64,000 nt of DNA from Pagrus major. Lineage: Eukaryota; Chordata; Actinopteri; Spariformes; Sparidae. This document shows, in pieces, positions 1 through 10,841 of the stretch. The stretch spans positions 7,122,741 to 7,186,740 of the forward strand of contig NC_133224.1 in NCBI RefSeq assembly GCF_040436345.1, in the 5' to 3' direction. The translations under genes and the position numbers were made by a program. A model generated the notes under the pieces. That model searched no databases and was not told where the DNA came from. It saw only the letters and a program-made list of their open reading frames with translations. Position 1 is the first letter of the stretch. Each line of letters starts with the position of its first letter.

Positions 1-1087
1 GTGCTGGGAGTTAACATTAATGTTATTAATGCCAAAATCACTACATGGTTTTATTTTGAGCAGATTTTAATTGGAACAAACTTTAAATCCTAATGTTATA
101 AAGGCCTTTTACCAAACAGTTTTTAAAAAAAATGTAGAATCCAGCCTGCATGATGAACTAGATATTAGACACAAGACTAACAAAGAGGGATAATGAAAAT
201 GTTCTTCCATATTGATGTGGTCAAAACAGTCTAGTGTCTGTACTAAATGCATCCTGTGAAAGGTTATTAACTGATAAAGCTAAACATATTGTTTGATGTC
301 GATTAACCTTTTTGTCATTTTTACATTTTTGTCATTATCAAACTTATCCCAGGCTGAGGGACACCACTGGTTGTTGTGTATAATTTGGACACATGAAGCA
401 GTCAGTGTGATCGCTGTGAACAGAAATACTGTGGTGGCACTTCTGCGTAATGCTGATGGATACATGGACTTTCTCTGTCCACTCACTGCTGAAGGACAAC
501 GTGAATGGAGCAATTAATAAGTGCTTTCCAACCTCCATCTCAGACACATACAACTTGTTTTCTGTGCCAGAATTATGCAGGCCGTGACTCACTGTTCACT
601 GTAGAGAACCATTGATGAGAAGGCTGATAATACACAGTATTCCACTTGTGACACTAACAGCTGATTAGTGCCAAGTATGACATATTCCTCCCCAAAAGAA
701 ACCTGACAGTCATGTTACATAATCTGCTAACCTGTACTTGTAATAGATGCATCTTGTGTTCAGAGTGCAGAGAGCAATTAAAACTCCCCTGGAGGAACAT
801 GGATGACTTTCATCTTATTCAGGACATGAGTAGTGGTGCACTTCAGCCTCTTGTGGTCAAAATGAGTATTAGAGAAAGAAACACTTCGAAAAATGAGCCT
901 TAATTTCCTCTTTTCACAGACACAGAAAAAAAAAAATCCATCCTGAAAAATGTTTTCACTCCTACTCAAACATGAAAAGAAAACTACATTTTACAACTCA
1001 CACCATATAAAAAAATGTTTCACTTGCCTTTTGCACGGCTTCTGTACATTTTCTGTTTCCTTACTGTGAATTCTTAAACTTTAACAG
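1..1087 (+). other. Intron of receptor A (window starts inside gene)
   Basis: This sequence matches the intron before the 'TLQPNW'-type Ig exon in receptor B (about 32375-33516) and partly that in D (from about 58095). Receptor A therefore began upstream; its signal-peptide exons and any first Ig exons are outside the window. No exon was recognised here. The short open frames around 280-970 recur in B's intron with altered frames, so I do not call them genes. Confidence 0.7.
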
Positions 1088-1363
1088 ATCCAAACAAGGC
1101 TGTTGTGACTCTGCAGCCAAACTGGTCTGAAATATACAGAGGAGAGACGATCACTCTCAGATGTGAGATCAAAGATGGAGGAGACACTGAGTGGGAGTAT
1201 GAATGGAAAACAACCAACTCAGAAAAACCTTCAAATCAAAATGAACACAGAATAAGATTTGCTACTGAATCCCACAGTGGAGACTACAGGTGTAAGGGCA
1301 GAAAGAAAAGTGAAGAGTCTTCAACAGATTGGAGTGATCCCATCAAACTGACAGTATCACACA
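1088..1363 (+). CDS. A, Ig exon ('TLQPNW' type)
   Basis: The acceptor is TTAACAG and the donor GTAAGT. It encodes a C2-like Ig domain with ITLRCEIK and GDYRCKG cysteine contexts and a WSD motif before the last strand ([12 protein letters not shown]). It is nearly identical to B 33517-33792 and D 60006-60281. Confidence 0.85.
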
Positions 1364-4300
1364 GTAAGTCACATCACATTTCTTTCAAAGTGAAGATTAT
1401 ACAGCTCATTAAAAGGCTGTTTTGGTTCAAATATATATTTAAAGTAAATCTTCAGTATGTACTGATTGTGCAGAATGTATTTGATCCACTATCAATACAT
1501 GTTTTCATTCTGAAAATAATTTTCCAGCACCACCCCGGCCTGTCCTCACTGTGTCTCCATCATGGCTGAGTGCTGGAGCCTCAGTAACTCTGAGCTGCAG
1601 TGTTGAAGATCAATCTGCAGGATGGAGGTTCTACTGGTATAAGACTGTTCCTGATATATCAAACTACTATTACAGCTATGAGCTGCTACCTGGCAGCAGC
1701 AGTGGGACTGAACAGGATTCCTACATTGTTCATGGACAGACACACACAGCAGGATATATGTGCAGAGCTGGAAGAGGAGATCCAGTGTTGTACACTGATT
1801 GCAGTAAACCTAAGTTTGTCTGGTCTGCAGGTCAGTTTGTTTCTATCTCTTAAGAAACAGATGTTATATCAGCTCTGTTCATCTTTTTCCTAAATGATGA
1901 TAAACATACAGTATCTTGAAAAAAAGAATATTAATTTACTGTGGTCTGATGAGCTTGTCTCTCTCACTACGTCAAGCTAAACTTCATGCTTTCCACCTTA
2001 CAAAGCTAAAGACTATTTGAATTGAGACATTTTATATCTGAAGATCTCTGTGCTCTGTTCGACCTCTTATCACATGTTGTTTTTCAGATTTTCACTCATC
2101 AGTGTCTCTCACAGTGAGTCCTGACAGAGCTCAACACTTCACCTCTGACTCTGTCTCACTGAGCTGTGAGGGAAACTCTACTAAGTGGAGAGTGAAGTGG
2201 TTATCAGCTTACAACAGATACCCGTCAGACTGCACCATCTGGGGGACAATGACTGGATCTACATGCAAACCAAGGACTTACGGGCGCAGTGATGCAGTGT
2301 TCTGGTGTGAGTCTGGATCAGGAGAGTTCAGCAACGCAGTCAACATCACTATACAGGGTATGATTTCACTACATTACACTTTTTTTACATATCAATTAAT
2401 TGATTAATTAATTTGGAGAAAAAAAATAATATTAATTTAAAATACATTAATAATTATTTAAAATAAACAGTCCATTGTGTGTTGAGAACAGTACACTGAC
2501 ATTTTAAGAGTTTTGCTCGTTAGCTGGCTTAATGATATCTTAAGTAATTAATTGTTTTCAATTAATAAAAATAGTTAAGTATTCATTTAAACTGTGATTT
2601 TAAACCTGTACTACACGTTAGCAGTGCCAACTTCACCTCACTATGATGAGGACTGGATGCAGTATACAGCAGGTTTGTGTAGGTTTATGGGTCATCTGTA
2701 CTTCAGTTTTTATGTCAGTGAACATGTTTAAAGGTCCAGTGTGTAGGATTTAGTGGCCTCTAGCAGTGAGGTTTCACATTCAACCAACTGAATACCCCTC
2801 TCCCCACTTTTGGTTTCCAAGTGAGTCGGAGAAAACTAGAAACATAAAAACATGAAGGTCCTCTCTAGAGCCAGTGTTTGTTTTGTTCATTGTGATCTAC
2901 TGTAGAAATATGGAGGTGTCACATGGCAGACTTAATGGAGGAGGACCTGCTGTCTGTACAAATAAAAGACTCATTCTTAGGTGAAAGATAACATTCTTAA
3001 TTCAGGTGATTGTGCACTCATTTAAACATTATGTATATTATATCTTCCATTTCTGCCAATAGATCCCCCTAAATCCTACACACTGGACCTTTAAAGCACT
3101 GTGTGGTTTGTAGGACCCTGTTGACACCTGTTGTTTATTTGGTAAAAGGTGACTTGTACAGTAGGAGACTCAAGGTGTTTGATAAAACATCAGATTTTAT
3201 GATCACTCTGTTAAATCAGTGAGCAATAAGCAGAAGAAAAACCCAGTATGTATCTTTTCTCATCTCTCTACATCCACTCATTCTCAAGTTCCTCGACCAG
3301 CTGATCTCTGACTGAAACCTCGTATTCTTTGACTGTTTAGCAGATGAAGATATGATCCTGCTGAGTCCTGCCCGTCCTGTGACTGAGGGAGAGTCTGTTA
3401 GTCTGAGCTGCAAATTAAGAAACCAAACATTTGGCTCCAGTGTGTTTTTCTATCACAATGAGAAACTGATTCAAAATGACAGCAGATGGGAGTTAAATAT
3501 CTCTGCAGTGTCAAAGTCAGATGAAGGATTCTACAAGTGTCAACACTCAGGACAAGAGTCAGCACAGAGCTGGATGTCAGTTCAGGGTGAGTAGGATTAA
3601 AATAATTATTCCATTTTCTTTTATATGTGAACTGTTTCTGTCTGAGAAAGAAGTTTAGCTGAATACTGAACCAAATTCAAAGTAGTTTTAGTTTCAGACA
3701 CCTTCACCTGTTGGTTTCCGTTGACTCTGATTAAAGCACTTTGTAAATTCAGTTTTAGAAACATGTTCATTAATAGTTAATATTTACTATTTATTACAGC
3801 AGTGTCCAGGCCTGAAAGCTCTCCATTTCCTGTACTGTTGATTGTTGGGCTGGTTTGTGGACTCGTTCTTGTTCTTCCTCTGCTCGTGTTGTTTTGCTAC
3901 AAAGCGTCCAAGGGTGAGATCTTCTTCTTCTATTATTAAATGTTTTTTTAATTATTCAAATACACACACATACTCTGATCTCATGAGATAGAATAGCAGT
4001 ATAACAACCATCTAACAACAAATGTCTTTTTCACAGATTCATGCTTTGTCAGGTAGGTGCAACACTCTCTCATCTCATTTTGAACATAACATCAACACAT
4101 GTTTATGTTCCTATTTAAATGTATTGTATCTGATATATGTTGTAGACCAGTCCAGCCTGAGAGCGCCAACGCAGATCATGTGGTCTACGAGAATGATAAT
4201 TACTCTGCTCTTCTCCATGGTAAGCAGTTAAACTAATCTTTATTTTTTACATATAATATTTTAAGTAATCTAAAAAAATCTTAGTTTGTTTAATAAGTAT

Positions 4301-7300
4301 TGGAAACGAACCTTGACTTGATTTTCATTTCTCTGTAGGTGATGTTTGTCTCTATGAAACAGTCAGTGGCTGTCAAGAAGCTGAACATGGTACAGTTTAT
4401 ACCTTTTTATTTAACATGGAGCTGTTAGAAATATGAGACAATTTAATTTAACTGTAAATGACTTGTTGACAATCCTTGAGCGTATTTATTTGTCTGAATG
4501 ACATATTTTAGACTGAGTTACACATCTAACAACAAATGTCTTTTTCACAGATTCAGTCTTTGTCAGGTAGGTGCAACACTCTCTCATCTCATTTTAAACA
4601 TAACATCAACACATGTTTATGTTCCTATTTAAATGTATTGTATCTGATATGTGTTGTAGACCAGTCCAGCCGGAGAGCGCCAACGCAAATCATGTGGACT
4701 ACGAGAATGATCATTACTCCTCTCTTCTCCATGGTAAGCAGTTAAACTAATATTATAAGTCTAATCTTACATATTTATACAGTGGGGTCCAAAAGTCTGA
4801 GGCCATTGAAAATCTCTAATATCACGTAAACCAGGAAATAATCAGAAAATGCTAAGAAAGTGTGAGTCTTAGCATCAAATCATTTCCAGACTCAAGGTTT
4901 CTAAAGGGGCAGTGCATGTAACAATATAAACTATAAAACACTTCACAGAAACTGGATCAGTTGTATCCAAAGACAGACCCAAAGTGGCCACACCATCAGA
5001 AGATCAAAAAATCAAGTTTGTTCCCTGAAAGATAGAAAAGCAACTTCATCACAGATACAGAATTTGATAAATACACAAGAATCCAATCAGGTGAAGTCTG
5101 TCAAAGGAAAGCTGTCTTGTAGTTGTCTCGAGGACGATTAGCCGTTCCTAAACCACTTCTTAGTTGGTGAAGCAAGACGAAAGACTGGAGGTGGGTTAAG
5201 AAATACCAGAATTCTTCAAAGAATCGACTTTTAACTCAAATTGTTCAGCTGATATTCCATCCATCCATCCATCCATTATCTGCCGCTTATCCGGAGCCGG
5301 GTCGCGGGGGCAGCTGCCTGAGCAGGGATACCCAGACTTCCCTCTCCCCGGACACTTCCTCCAGCTCCTCCGGATCCCAAGGCGTTCCCAGGCCAGCCGG
5401 GCGACATAGTCACTCCAGCGTGTCCTGGGTCTTCCTCGGGGTCTCCTCCTCCCGGTGGGGCATGCCTGGAACACCTCCCGAGGGAGGCGTCCAGGGGGCA
5501 TCCGATACAGATGCCCGAGCCACCTCAGCTGACTCCTCTTGATGTGGAGGAGCAGCGGTTCTACTCCGAGCTCCTCCCGTGTGACAGAGCTCCTCACCCT
5601 ATCTCTAAGGGAGCGCCCTGCCACCCTGCGGAGGAAACTCATTTCGGCCGCTTGTATCCGGGATCTTATTCTTTCGGTCATGACCCAAAGTTCATGACCA
5701 TAGGTGAGGGTAGGAACATAGACTGACCGGTAAATCGAGAGCTTCGCCTTTCGGCTCAGCTCTCTCTTCACCACGACTGACCGATACAACGACCGCATTA
5801 CTGCGGCCGCCGCACCGATCCGCCTGTCAATCTCACGCTCCATCCTTCCCTCACTCGTGAACAAGACCCCGAGATACTTAAACTCCTCCACTTGAGGCAG
5901 GAACTCTCCCCCAACCTGGAGGGAACAAGCCACCTTTTTCCGGTCGAGAACCATGGCCTCAGACTTGGAGGTGCTGATTCTCATCCCAGCTGCTTCACAC
6001 TCGGCTGCAAACCGCCCCAGGACATGCTGAAGGTCCCGGCTCGAAGGAGCCAACAAGACAACATCATCTGCGAAAAGCAGGGATGAAATCCGGTGGCTCC
6101 CGAACCAGATCCCCTCCGGCCCATGACTGCGCCTAGAAATTCCGTCCATAAAAATAATGAACAGAACCGGTGACAAAGGGCAGCCCTGCCGGAGTCCAAC
6201 ATGTACTGGAAACAGGTCTGACTTACTGCCGGCAATGCGAATCAAGCTCCTGCTCCGGTCGTACAGGGACCGTACAGCCCTTAGTAGAGGGCCCTCGACC
6301 CCGTACTCCCGAAGCACCCCCCACAGAATGCCACGAGGGACACGGTCGAATGCCTTCTCCAAGTCCACAAAACACATGTGGACTGGTTGGGCAAACTCCC
6401 ATGAACCCTCCAGCACCCTGCTGAGGGTATAGAGCTGGTCCAGTGTTCCACGGCCAGGACGAAAACCGCATTGTTCCTCCTGAATCCAATGTTCGACTAT
6501 CGGCTGAATTCTCCTCTCCAGTACCCTGGAATAGACTTTACCAGGGAGGCTGAGGAGTGTGATCCCCCCCAGAATTTCCTCGAGGCCGACCGGTAGTCCT
6601 TCTCCATGGCCTCCCCGAACTTTTCCCAGACCCGAGTCTTTGCTTCCGCGACCGCCCGTGCTGCAGCACGCTTGGCCTGCCGGTACCCGTCAGCTGCCTC
6701 AGGAGTCCCCCGAGCCAGCCAGGCTCGATAGGACTCCTTCTTCAGCTTGACAGCATCCCTTACTGTCGGTGTCCACCACTGAGTTCGGGGATTGCCGCCA
6801 CGACAGGCACCGGAGACCTTACGGCCACAGCTCCGAACAGCCGCGTCAACAATGGAGGCGGAGAACAAGGCCCATTCAGACTCAATGTCCCCAGCCTCCC
6901 TCGGGATCTGGTCAAAGCTCTCCCGGAGGTGGGAGTTGTAGACCTCCCCGACAGAGGGTTCCACCAGACATTCCCAGCAGACCCTCACAGTACGTTTGGG
7001 TCTGCCAAGTCTGTCCAGCTTCCTCCCCTGCCAGCGAAACCAACTCACCACCAGGTGGTGATCAGTTGACAGCTCAGCCCCTCTCTTTACCCGAGTGTCC
7101 AAGACATACGGCCGGAGGTCAGATGACACGACCACAAAGTCGATCATCGACCTCCGGCCTAGGGTGTCCTGGTGCCATGTGCACTGATGAACACCCTTAT
7201 GCTTGAACATGGTGTTCGTTATGGACAAACTGTGACTGGCACAGAAGTCCAACAACAGAACACCACTCGGGTTCAGATCAGGGAGGCCGTTCCTCCCAAT

Positions 7301-8188
7301 CACACCCCTCCAGGCAACACTGTTGCTGCCTATGTGAGCGTTGAAGTCCCCCAGCAGAACGATGGAGTCCCCAGTTGGAGCACTCTCCAGTACCCCTCCC
7401 AGGGACTCCAAGAAGGCCGGGTACTCTGCACTGCCGTTTGGCCCATAGGCCGAAACAACAGTGAGAGACCTATCCCCGACCCGGAGGCGCAGGGAAACGA
7501 CCCTCTCGTTCACCGGGGAAAACTCCAACACATGGCGGCTGAGCTGGGGAGCTATGAGCAAGCCCACACCAGCTCGCCGCCTCTCACCGCGGGCAACTCC
7601 AGAGTAGAAGAGAGTCCAGCCTCTCTCAAGGAGTTGGGTTCCAGAGCCCAGACCGTGCGTGGAGGAGAGCCCGACTATCTCTAGCCGGTAGCGCTCAACC
7701 TCCCGCACCAGTTCAGGCAGCTGATATTATCATCTGCAATAAAAAATATTATTACATTCAAAACAAATGCAAAATAGAGTTGTCGCGTGGTCTCAGTCTT
7801 TTTGACTCTATAAACACATTTTAAATGATCAAAACAATCTGAGGAGTCACATGATTCATTTGTTGTTTACAGTTAAAGTGGTTAAATTAACCTTGACTTG
7901 ATTTTCATTTCTCTGTAGGTGATGTTTGTCTCTATGACACAATCAGAGGCCGTCAAGAAGCTGAACATGGTACAGTTTATACCTTTTTATTTAACATGGA
8001 GCTGTTAGAAAAACTGAAATAGGACAATTAACTATAAATGGCTCATTAACAATTCTTTAAGTAAAAAAATATTTACATTTCAAATTAATCCAATGATGGA
8101 TTAACATATTATTTTATTGATTGTAAAGAATCCTGACATAAACCTCAATCTCTTTTTGTTGACTTTGCTTTTTCTTTCAGGTCAATAA
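1088..8188 (+). CDS. Receptor A: LITR/FCRL-like Ig receptor with two ITAM-spaced tail cassettes (5' partial)
   Basis: Exons: 1088-1363, 1528-1830, 2088-2357, 3344-3586 (Ig domains); 3800-3913 (TM); 4037-4052, 4146-4219, 4339-4389 (tail cassette 1); 4551-4566, 4660-4733, 7919-7969 (cassette 2); 8181-8188 (two last residues and TAA). All join in frame with GT/AG borders, and every Ig exon is phase 1-1. Each Ig exon has the B-strand LxC and F-strand YxC or WxC cysteines. The TM segment has no charged residue. The tail holds YSAL-x7-YETV and YSSL-x7-YDTI, the second matching ITAM spacing exactly. YEN motifs, which could bind Grb2-type SH2 domains, precede both. The ITIM exons of B and C were not found. 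The product is probably a type I leukocyte surface receptor able to signal by itself. The family call rests on domain look and synteny with B-D; the ligand is unknown. Confidence 0.82.
1528..1830 (+). CDS. A, Ig exon ('[12 protein letters not shown]' type)
   Basis: Phase 1-1 Ig exon of 303 nt, one codon longer than the 300-nt copies in B, C and D. The cysteine contexts are VTLSCSVE and YMCRAGRG. It normally follows the 'TLQPNW' exon at a distance of about 165 nt. Confidence 0.85.
2088..2357 (+). CDS. A, Ig exon ('[15 protein letters not shown]' type)
   Basis: 270-nt phase 1-1 exon with cysteines in VSLSCEGN and FWCESGSG, and extra cysteines between them (SDCTIWG, GSTCKP) that could form a second disulfide. 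Paralogues: B 34518, C 45914, D 61147. Confidence 0.85.
2727..3096. repeat. TIR element (MITE-like) in intron of A
   Basis: The ends are inverted copies: TTTAAAGGTCCAGTGTGTAG starts the element and its complement ends it, with TTAA at both outer edges. No coding capacity was seen. The same element is in D at about 61776-62121, and a 5' remnant is in B at 35039-35106. The superfamily is not assigned. Confidence 0.75.
3344..3586 (+). CDS. A, membrane-proximal Ig exon ('[10 protein letters not shown]' type)
   Basis: 243-nt exon, one Ig domain with cysteines in VSLSCKLR and YKCQHSG. It is the last Ig domain before the TM exon in all four receptors. Confidence 0.87.
3800..3913 (+). CDS. A, stalk and transmembrane exon
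   Basis: The exon starts with a short AVSRPESS stalk, then a hydrophobic run ([16 protein letters not shown]...) ending in a basic CYKASK stop-transfer patch. There is no acidic or basic residue in the membrane span, which argues against pairing with a charged adaptor. Confidence 0.87.
4037..4389 (+). CDS. A, cytoplasmic cassette 1 (three exons)
   Basis: Exons 4037-4052 (DSCFVR), 4146-4219 (ends [14 protein letters not shown]) and 4339-4389 ([11 protein letters not shown]...). Together they are 141 nt (47 residues), phase 1-1 as a unit. The pair YSAL and YETV is spaced by seven residues, ITAM-like with V in place of the last L/I. Confidence 0.82.
4551..7969 (+). CDS. A, cytoplasmic cassette 2 (tandem copy, split by transposons)
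   Basis: Exons 4551-4566 (DSVFVR), 4660-4733 ([14 protein letters not shown]) and 7919-7969 ([11 protein letters not shown]...). The layout is the same as cassette 1, including the flanking intron sequence, so it arose by tandem duplication. YSSL-x7-YDTI fits the ITAM rule YxxL/I-x6-8-YxxL/I. The intron between the two half-motifs is about 3.2 kb because of the Tc1-like and LINE insertions; the splice sites on both sides are intact. Confidence 0.8.
5196..6416 (-). pseudogene. LINE reverse transcriptase region
   Basis: Palm motifs are visible: [22 protein letters not shown] (about residues 75-86) and the catalytic FADD at residues 115-118 (about 6063-6074). A thumb and C-terminal region with [16 protein letters not shown] follows. 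The frame is open to the end of the element, but the first part of the domain is in another frame upstream (about 6417-6560), so this copy is not functional. Confidence 0.82.
5246..7728 (-). mobile_element. Rex3/RTE-type non-LTR retrotransposon with 11-bp target duplication
   Basis: The sequence CAGCTGATATT stands on both sides (5246-5256 and 7718-7728), giving the element body 5257-7717 on the - strand. The 3' end is a tandem GATG tail (CCATCCATCC... on the + strand). It encodes an APE-type endonuclease followed by a reverse transcriptase, the RTE order, and the GATG tail is characteristic of fish Rex3. The 5' end is truncated within the endonuclease start. Higher GC than the surrounding DNA marks it as an insert. 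Confidence 0.85.
6497..7708 (-). pseudogene. LINE endonuclease region
   Basis: 403-codon frame. APE endonuclease motifs are LLGDFNAH (residues about 118-125), MIDFVVVSS (188-196) and STDHHLV (214-220). The N-terminal strand with the first metal ligand is missing because of 5' truncation, so the enzyme should be inactive. Near 6555-6575 the frame runs from the linker straight into a shifted copy of the reverse-transcriptase fingers, which suggests an internal deletion plus a one-base shift in a C-rich run. Confidence 0.8.
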
Positions 8189-8740
8189 AGAAATCTGTAT
8201 CAACTGAACCAATGGAGCGGACGACAACATGAAAAACTACATCTGTGTACTTTCACAGCTTTCATGTGATCACTGTGTGCAGCTGTGCTGTCCAAATAAC
8301 AAACATTATTTGGTAAAGTGAATCTAATAGCAGGTCATTTAAAATAAATGTATCATATGGTTTTAATCTTCTGTTGTATTTGGTATAAATAGTTTAGATT
8401 ATCACATATAATAATTGAAATGTTTTGTTGTTTACGTCCGGTATGTTCTGACACCTTTGTTGTTGTTGTTTGTTGTTGCAAAGAACAAATATTATGTGTC
8501 GACACTCGGTACGAGGTGATTGTGCAACTTTAAAGTCAGCATCTTTTGTAGTTTTTGATTAAATCGAGTTAAACATTTATAACATTTAATGTATTTTATG
8601 TGAAAAAAATCCTGTTACACAAAGAAGCTTTCTTCTGTCATTTTAAAAATGGCTTGATATTCTCTATATTTTATGTTTTGTTATATATATATATGTATAT
8701 TTTTAAAAGGTCGTTGAACATTTTATGCATCAATAAACTT
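8181..8740 (+). other. A, terminal exon and 3' UTR
   Basis: The acceptor CTTTCAG ends at 8180. The exon adds GT CAA TAA, so the protein ends in ...EAEHGQ. The 3' UTR runs to the poly(A) signal. The UTR end is related to those of B and C (similar text around the AATAAA and in the following CAGCTGTCAG). Confidence 0.7.
8732..8737 (+). terminator. Poly(A) signal of A
   Basis: AATAAA, about 545 nt after the stop codon, in the same context (CATCAATAAAC) as the signals of B and C. Confidence 0.7.
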
Positions 8741-9229
8741 GTTCCAGCAATAAGCTGTCAGCAGTGTTCCTCATAGATTTAGAGGGGAAAAGGAATATAA
8801 CTGTAGTTACTTCAGTTTGAAAAGTCTCATCATATTTGTGTCACTACTCACTCTTCATAATGTGTATTAGAGTCAAGCCCATTCAGGCATATGTTGTACT
8901 GCATGTCAATTATCTTAGTGTCTCAACATGATGTAGAGATGATGCCTTGACATTGGAAGCCAACAGAACTTTATGTGCTTGTGCCGGTAGGGGTCAGCAT
9001 TCAACAGCTAAGCCTAAATCTATTTACATTTTTTACATAACTTGTAGTTACATAGCAATGGCAGATAGCAGTAATACCACTGTGCTGATGTTATATGACA
9101 GTTGCTTCAAATAAGTGGGGGGTTCAAAAATAGACTGCTCTGATTATCTGACTGTGTTCTGGTTGGACTAAGTTTCCTGCAGCTTCAGAGTGAAACTAGT
9201 TGTTTATGTTGTTTACCTTCCAGATTTCT
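8741..9229. other. Intergenic, nothing recognised
   Basis: Space between the 3' end of A and the V-set island. No exon or repeat was recognised, except that about 9130-9190 resembles 24725-24790. Confidence 0.5.
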
Positions 9230-9399
9230 CTCTTATGTATTGATATTTGTTTGAAGCATTAGAATTAAATCATAAAGACAGCTGCAGATGTTTCCCTACT
9301 CTCCACAGGAGTTTGCTCTGAAGTTTTCTTTATGTTTAAATGTAACTACATGATTTTATTTGACGTATTATTTTTTACCACTATAACGTATAATGCCAA

Positions 9400-9730
9400 A
9401 TTAACAAGAAGGCACAAATAGTTAAGAATGTGTTGTAGACCAAGTGTATACAGTTCTTCTAAACGTAACAAGTCCCAAAATTGAGTGTTTTCTTAATGGA
9501 GTCTGGTGACTTTCTCCACGGACCACAGTTTATATTTGAAATGTTTACCGTGAAAATGTCATATTCTTAATTAGATTTGGTGTAAATGATGAAACGACGA
9601 ATTTACAAGAAAGCATCAATGACTTAGACTGTGTCGTAGCTGTTTCACAAAGTTTGTTAAGTTTCTCCTCATGAACCAATACTTAAAATCACATGATTTG
9701 TAAAGGGAGTCTGGTGGTATTGTCCTTACT
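9400..9730 (-). repeat. Paired ~130-nt repeat units, inverted
   Basis: Two diverged units read on the - strand (about 9400-9525 and 9595-9730), each with 'CACCAGACTCC', a 'GTGAAAC' core and 'CTTGT[T]AATTCGGC'-like end. The same pair occurs on the + strand at 12554-13050 and 23664-24180. Confidence 0.6.
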
Positions 9731-9854
9731 AGTCACTTCCCCTTTAACGTTGTCCAAAGCCGTGACTTTCACCCACAGATTGAAGGACTCAGGTGGGAAC
9801 TGCTCCTGCTCTTCTCCTCTGCTGGCATGGAGGGGGAGATTGAGCGGGCTCCGG

Positions 9855-9868
9855 GCGCCCTCTGCTGG
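9855..9868 (-). promoter_or_regulatory. Candidate CTCF core motif
   Basis: The - strand reads CCAGCAGAGGGCGC, a full match to the CTCF core CCASYAGRKGGCRS. It lies in the left arm of the inverted repeat. A motif match only; occupancy unknown. Confidence 0.45.
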
Positions 9869-10520
9869 TCAAGGTTCTCCACGACCAGGTAAGAGCAGGG
9901 TCACACAGATGGAGGTGAACTTAAACTCTGAACAAACCATCCATGAAGTGGGAGATTATTGATGGAAAGCAGATTAAAGACAGTGACAGTTGTTCTGCTT
10001 GAAAAAAAAGGTGAAACACTTGAACTGTCTCAGTAATAAAACAGAGCTGTGCAGTGGGTTAGTGGAGCTGTCTGTGAGAAATGATTAACTTCATAAGAAG
10101 TGCAGTTCTTTTCCTGGATTAGACACATTCGCCAAGTTCATTGTTACACATGATTAAAACATTCAGGTGTCAAATGATAAAATGAGTTGGAAAAGTCCCT
10201 CAAGACTGAGGATGTTAAAAGAAAAATAACATTTATCAAATATTAAGAAAAAAAGAGGGATTTTCACAAGACACACAGGAGTTGGACAGTAAAAATTTAT
10301 GTTTTCGCATCATATAAAACAGTCATATTTCATGTTTAAACACAGAGTTATAAAGTGCTTCACAGAGTCAGAAGTGATTTGCAGAAGATACAAATTCAGT
10401 TTGGTTTGAGAGATAATTTAAAAACGATACAAACAAAGACAAATAAATATGTGAACAAAAGGTTCCAGTTTCAAGGGGTTGCCTGCTGTCAGACACATTC
10501 ACATATACATGTATGATCAC

Positions 10521-10526
10521 TTTATT
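10521..10526 (-). terminator. Candidate poly(A) signal of E
   Basis: TTTATT on the + strand is AATAAA for the - strand gene, about 320 nt after the stop at 10842. No stronger candidate lies closer. Confidence 0.4.
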
Positions 10527-10841
10527 AAATATGAAATATATACAAACACTGACCACTACAGTGTACTTAGAATAATATGCAATAAAGTGAATGTTAGCAG
10601 ATAAAAGTGCATGTATGGAGCACAAGCTTGTTTCAGTGCAGTTTGAGAAACAAGTTACAGAAACTTGTTAGAAATCATTAAAAACACGTTTGGCCACGGC
10701 GCTTCAGGTTTGAAGAGAGACTAATAATTTATCGATCCTGTTTGTGTCATGGATCACACATTTGATGTTTGTCAGGTTAACAGATAATGTTTAAGCCAAT
10801 AAAATCTCAGTTTGTCATCAAACTAATGAAATATCAGACTG

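Larger units (their letters stand above)
4778..7812 (+). mobile_element. Tc1/mariner-like transposon, defective, interrupted by a LINE
   Basis: The left end TACAGTGGGGTCCAAAAGTC and the right end (complement of CTCAGTCTTTTTGACTCTA) are Tc1-type inverted repeats bounded by TA. The segment 4940-5245 still resembles the N-terminal part of a Tc1 transposase in the + orientation ([15 protein letters not shown]), with several stops. The catalytic part is missing. The LINE at 5257-7717 lies within it, so the Tc1 copy is older. Confidence 0.75.

Noticed and set aside
280-592. Overlapping short frames, with a related set at 32726-32993
   Set aside because: The frames are not conserved between the two intron copies, and no splice sites or known domain fit. 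Shared because the introns are duplicated.
6157-7684. Several + strand frames of 63-170 codons
   Set aside because: Antisense shadows of the GC-rich LINE on the - strand.
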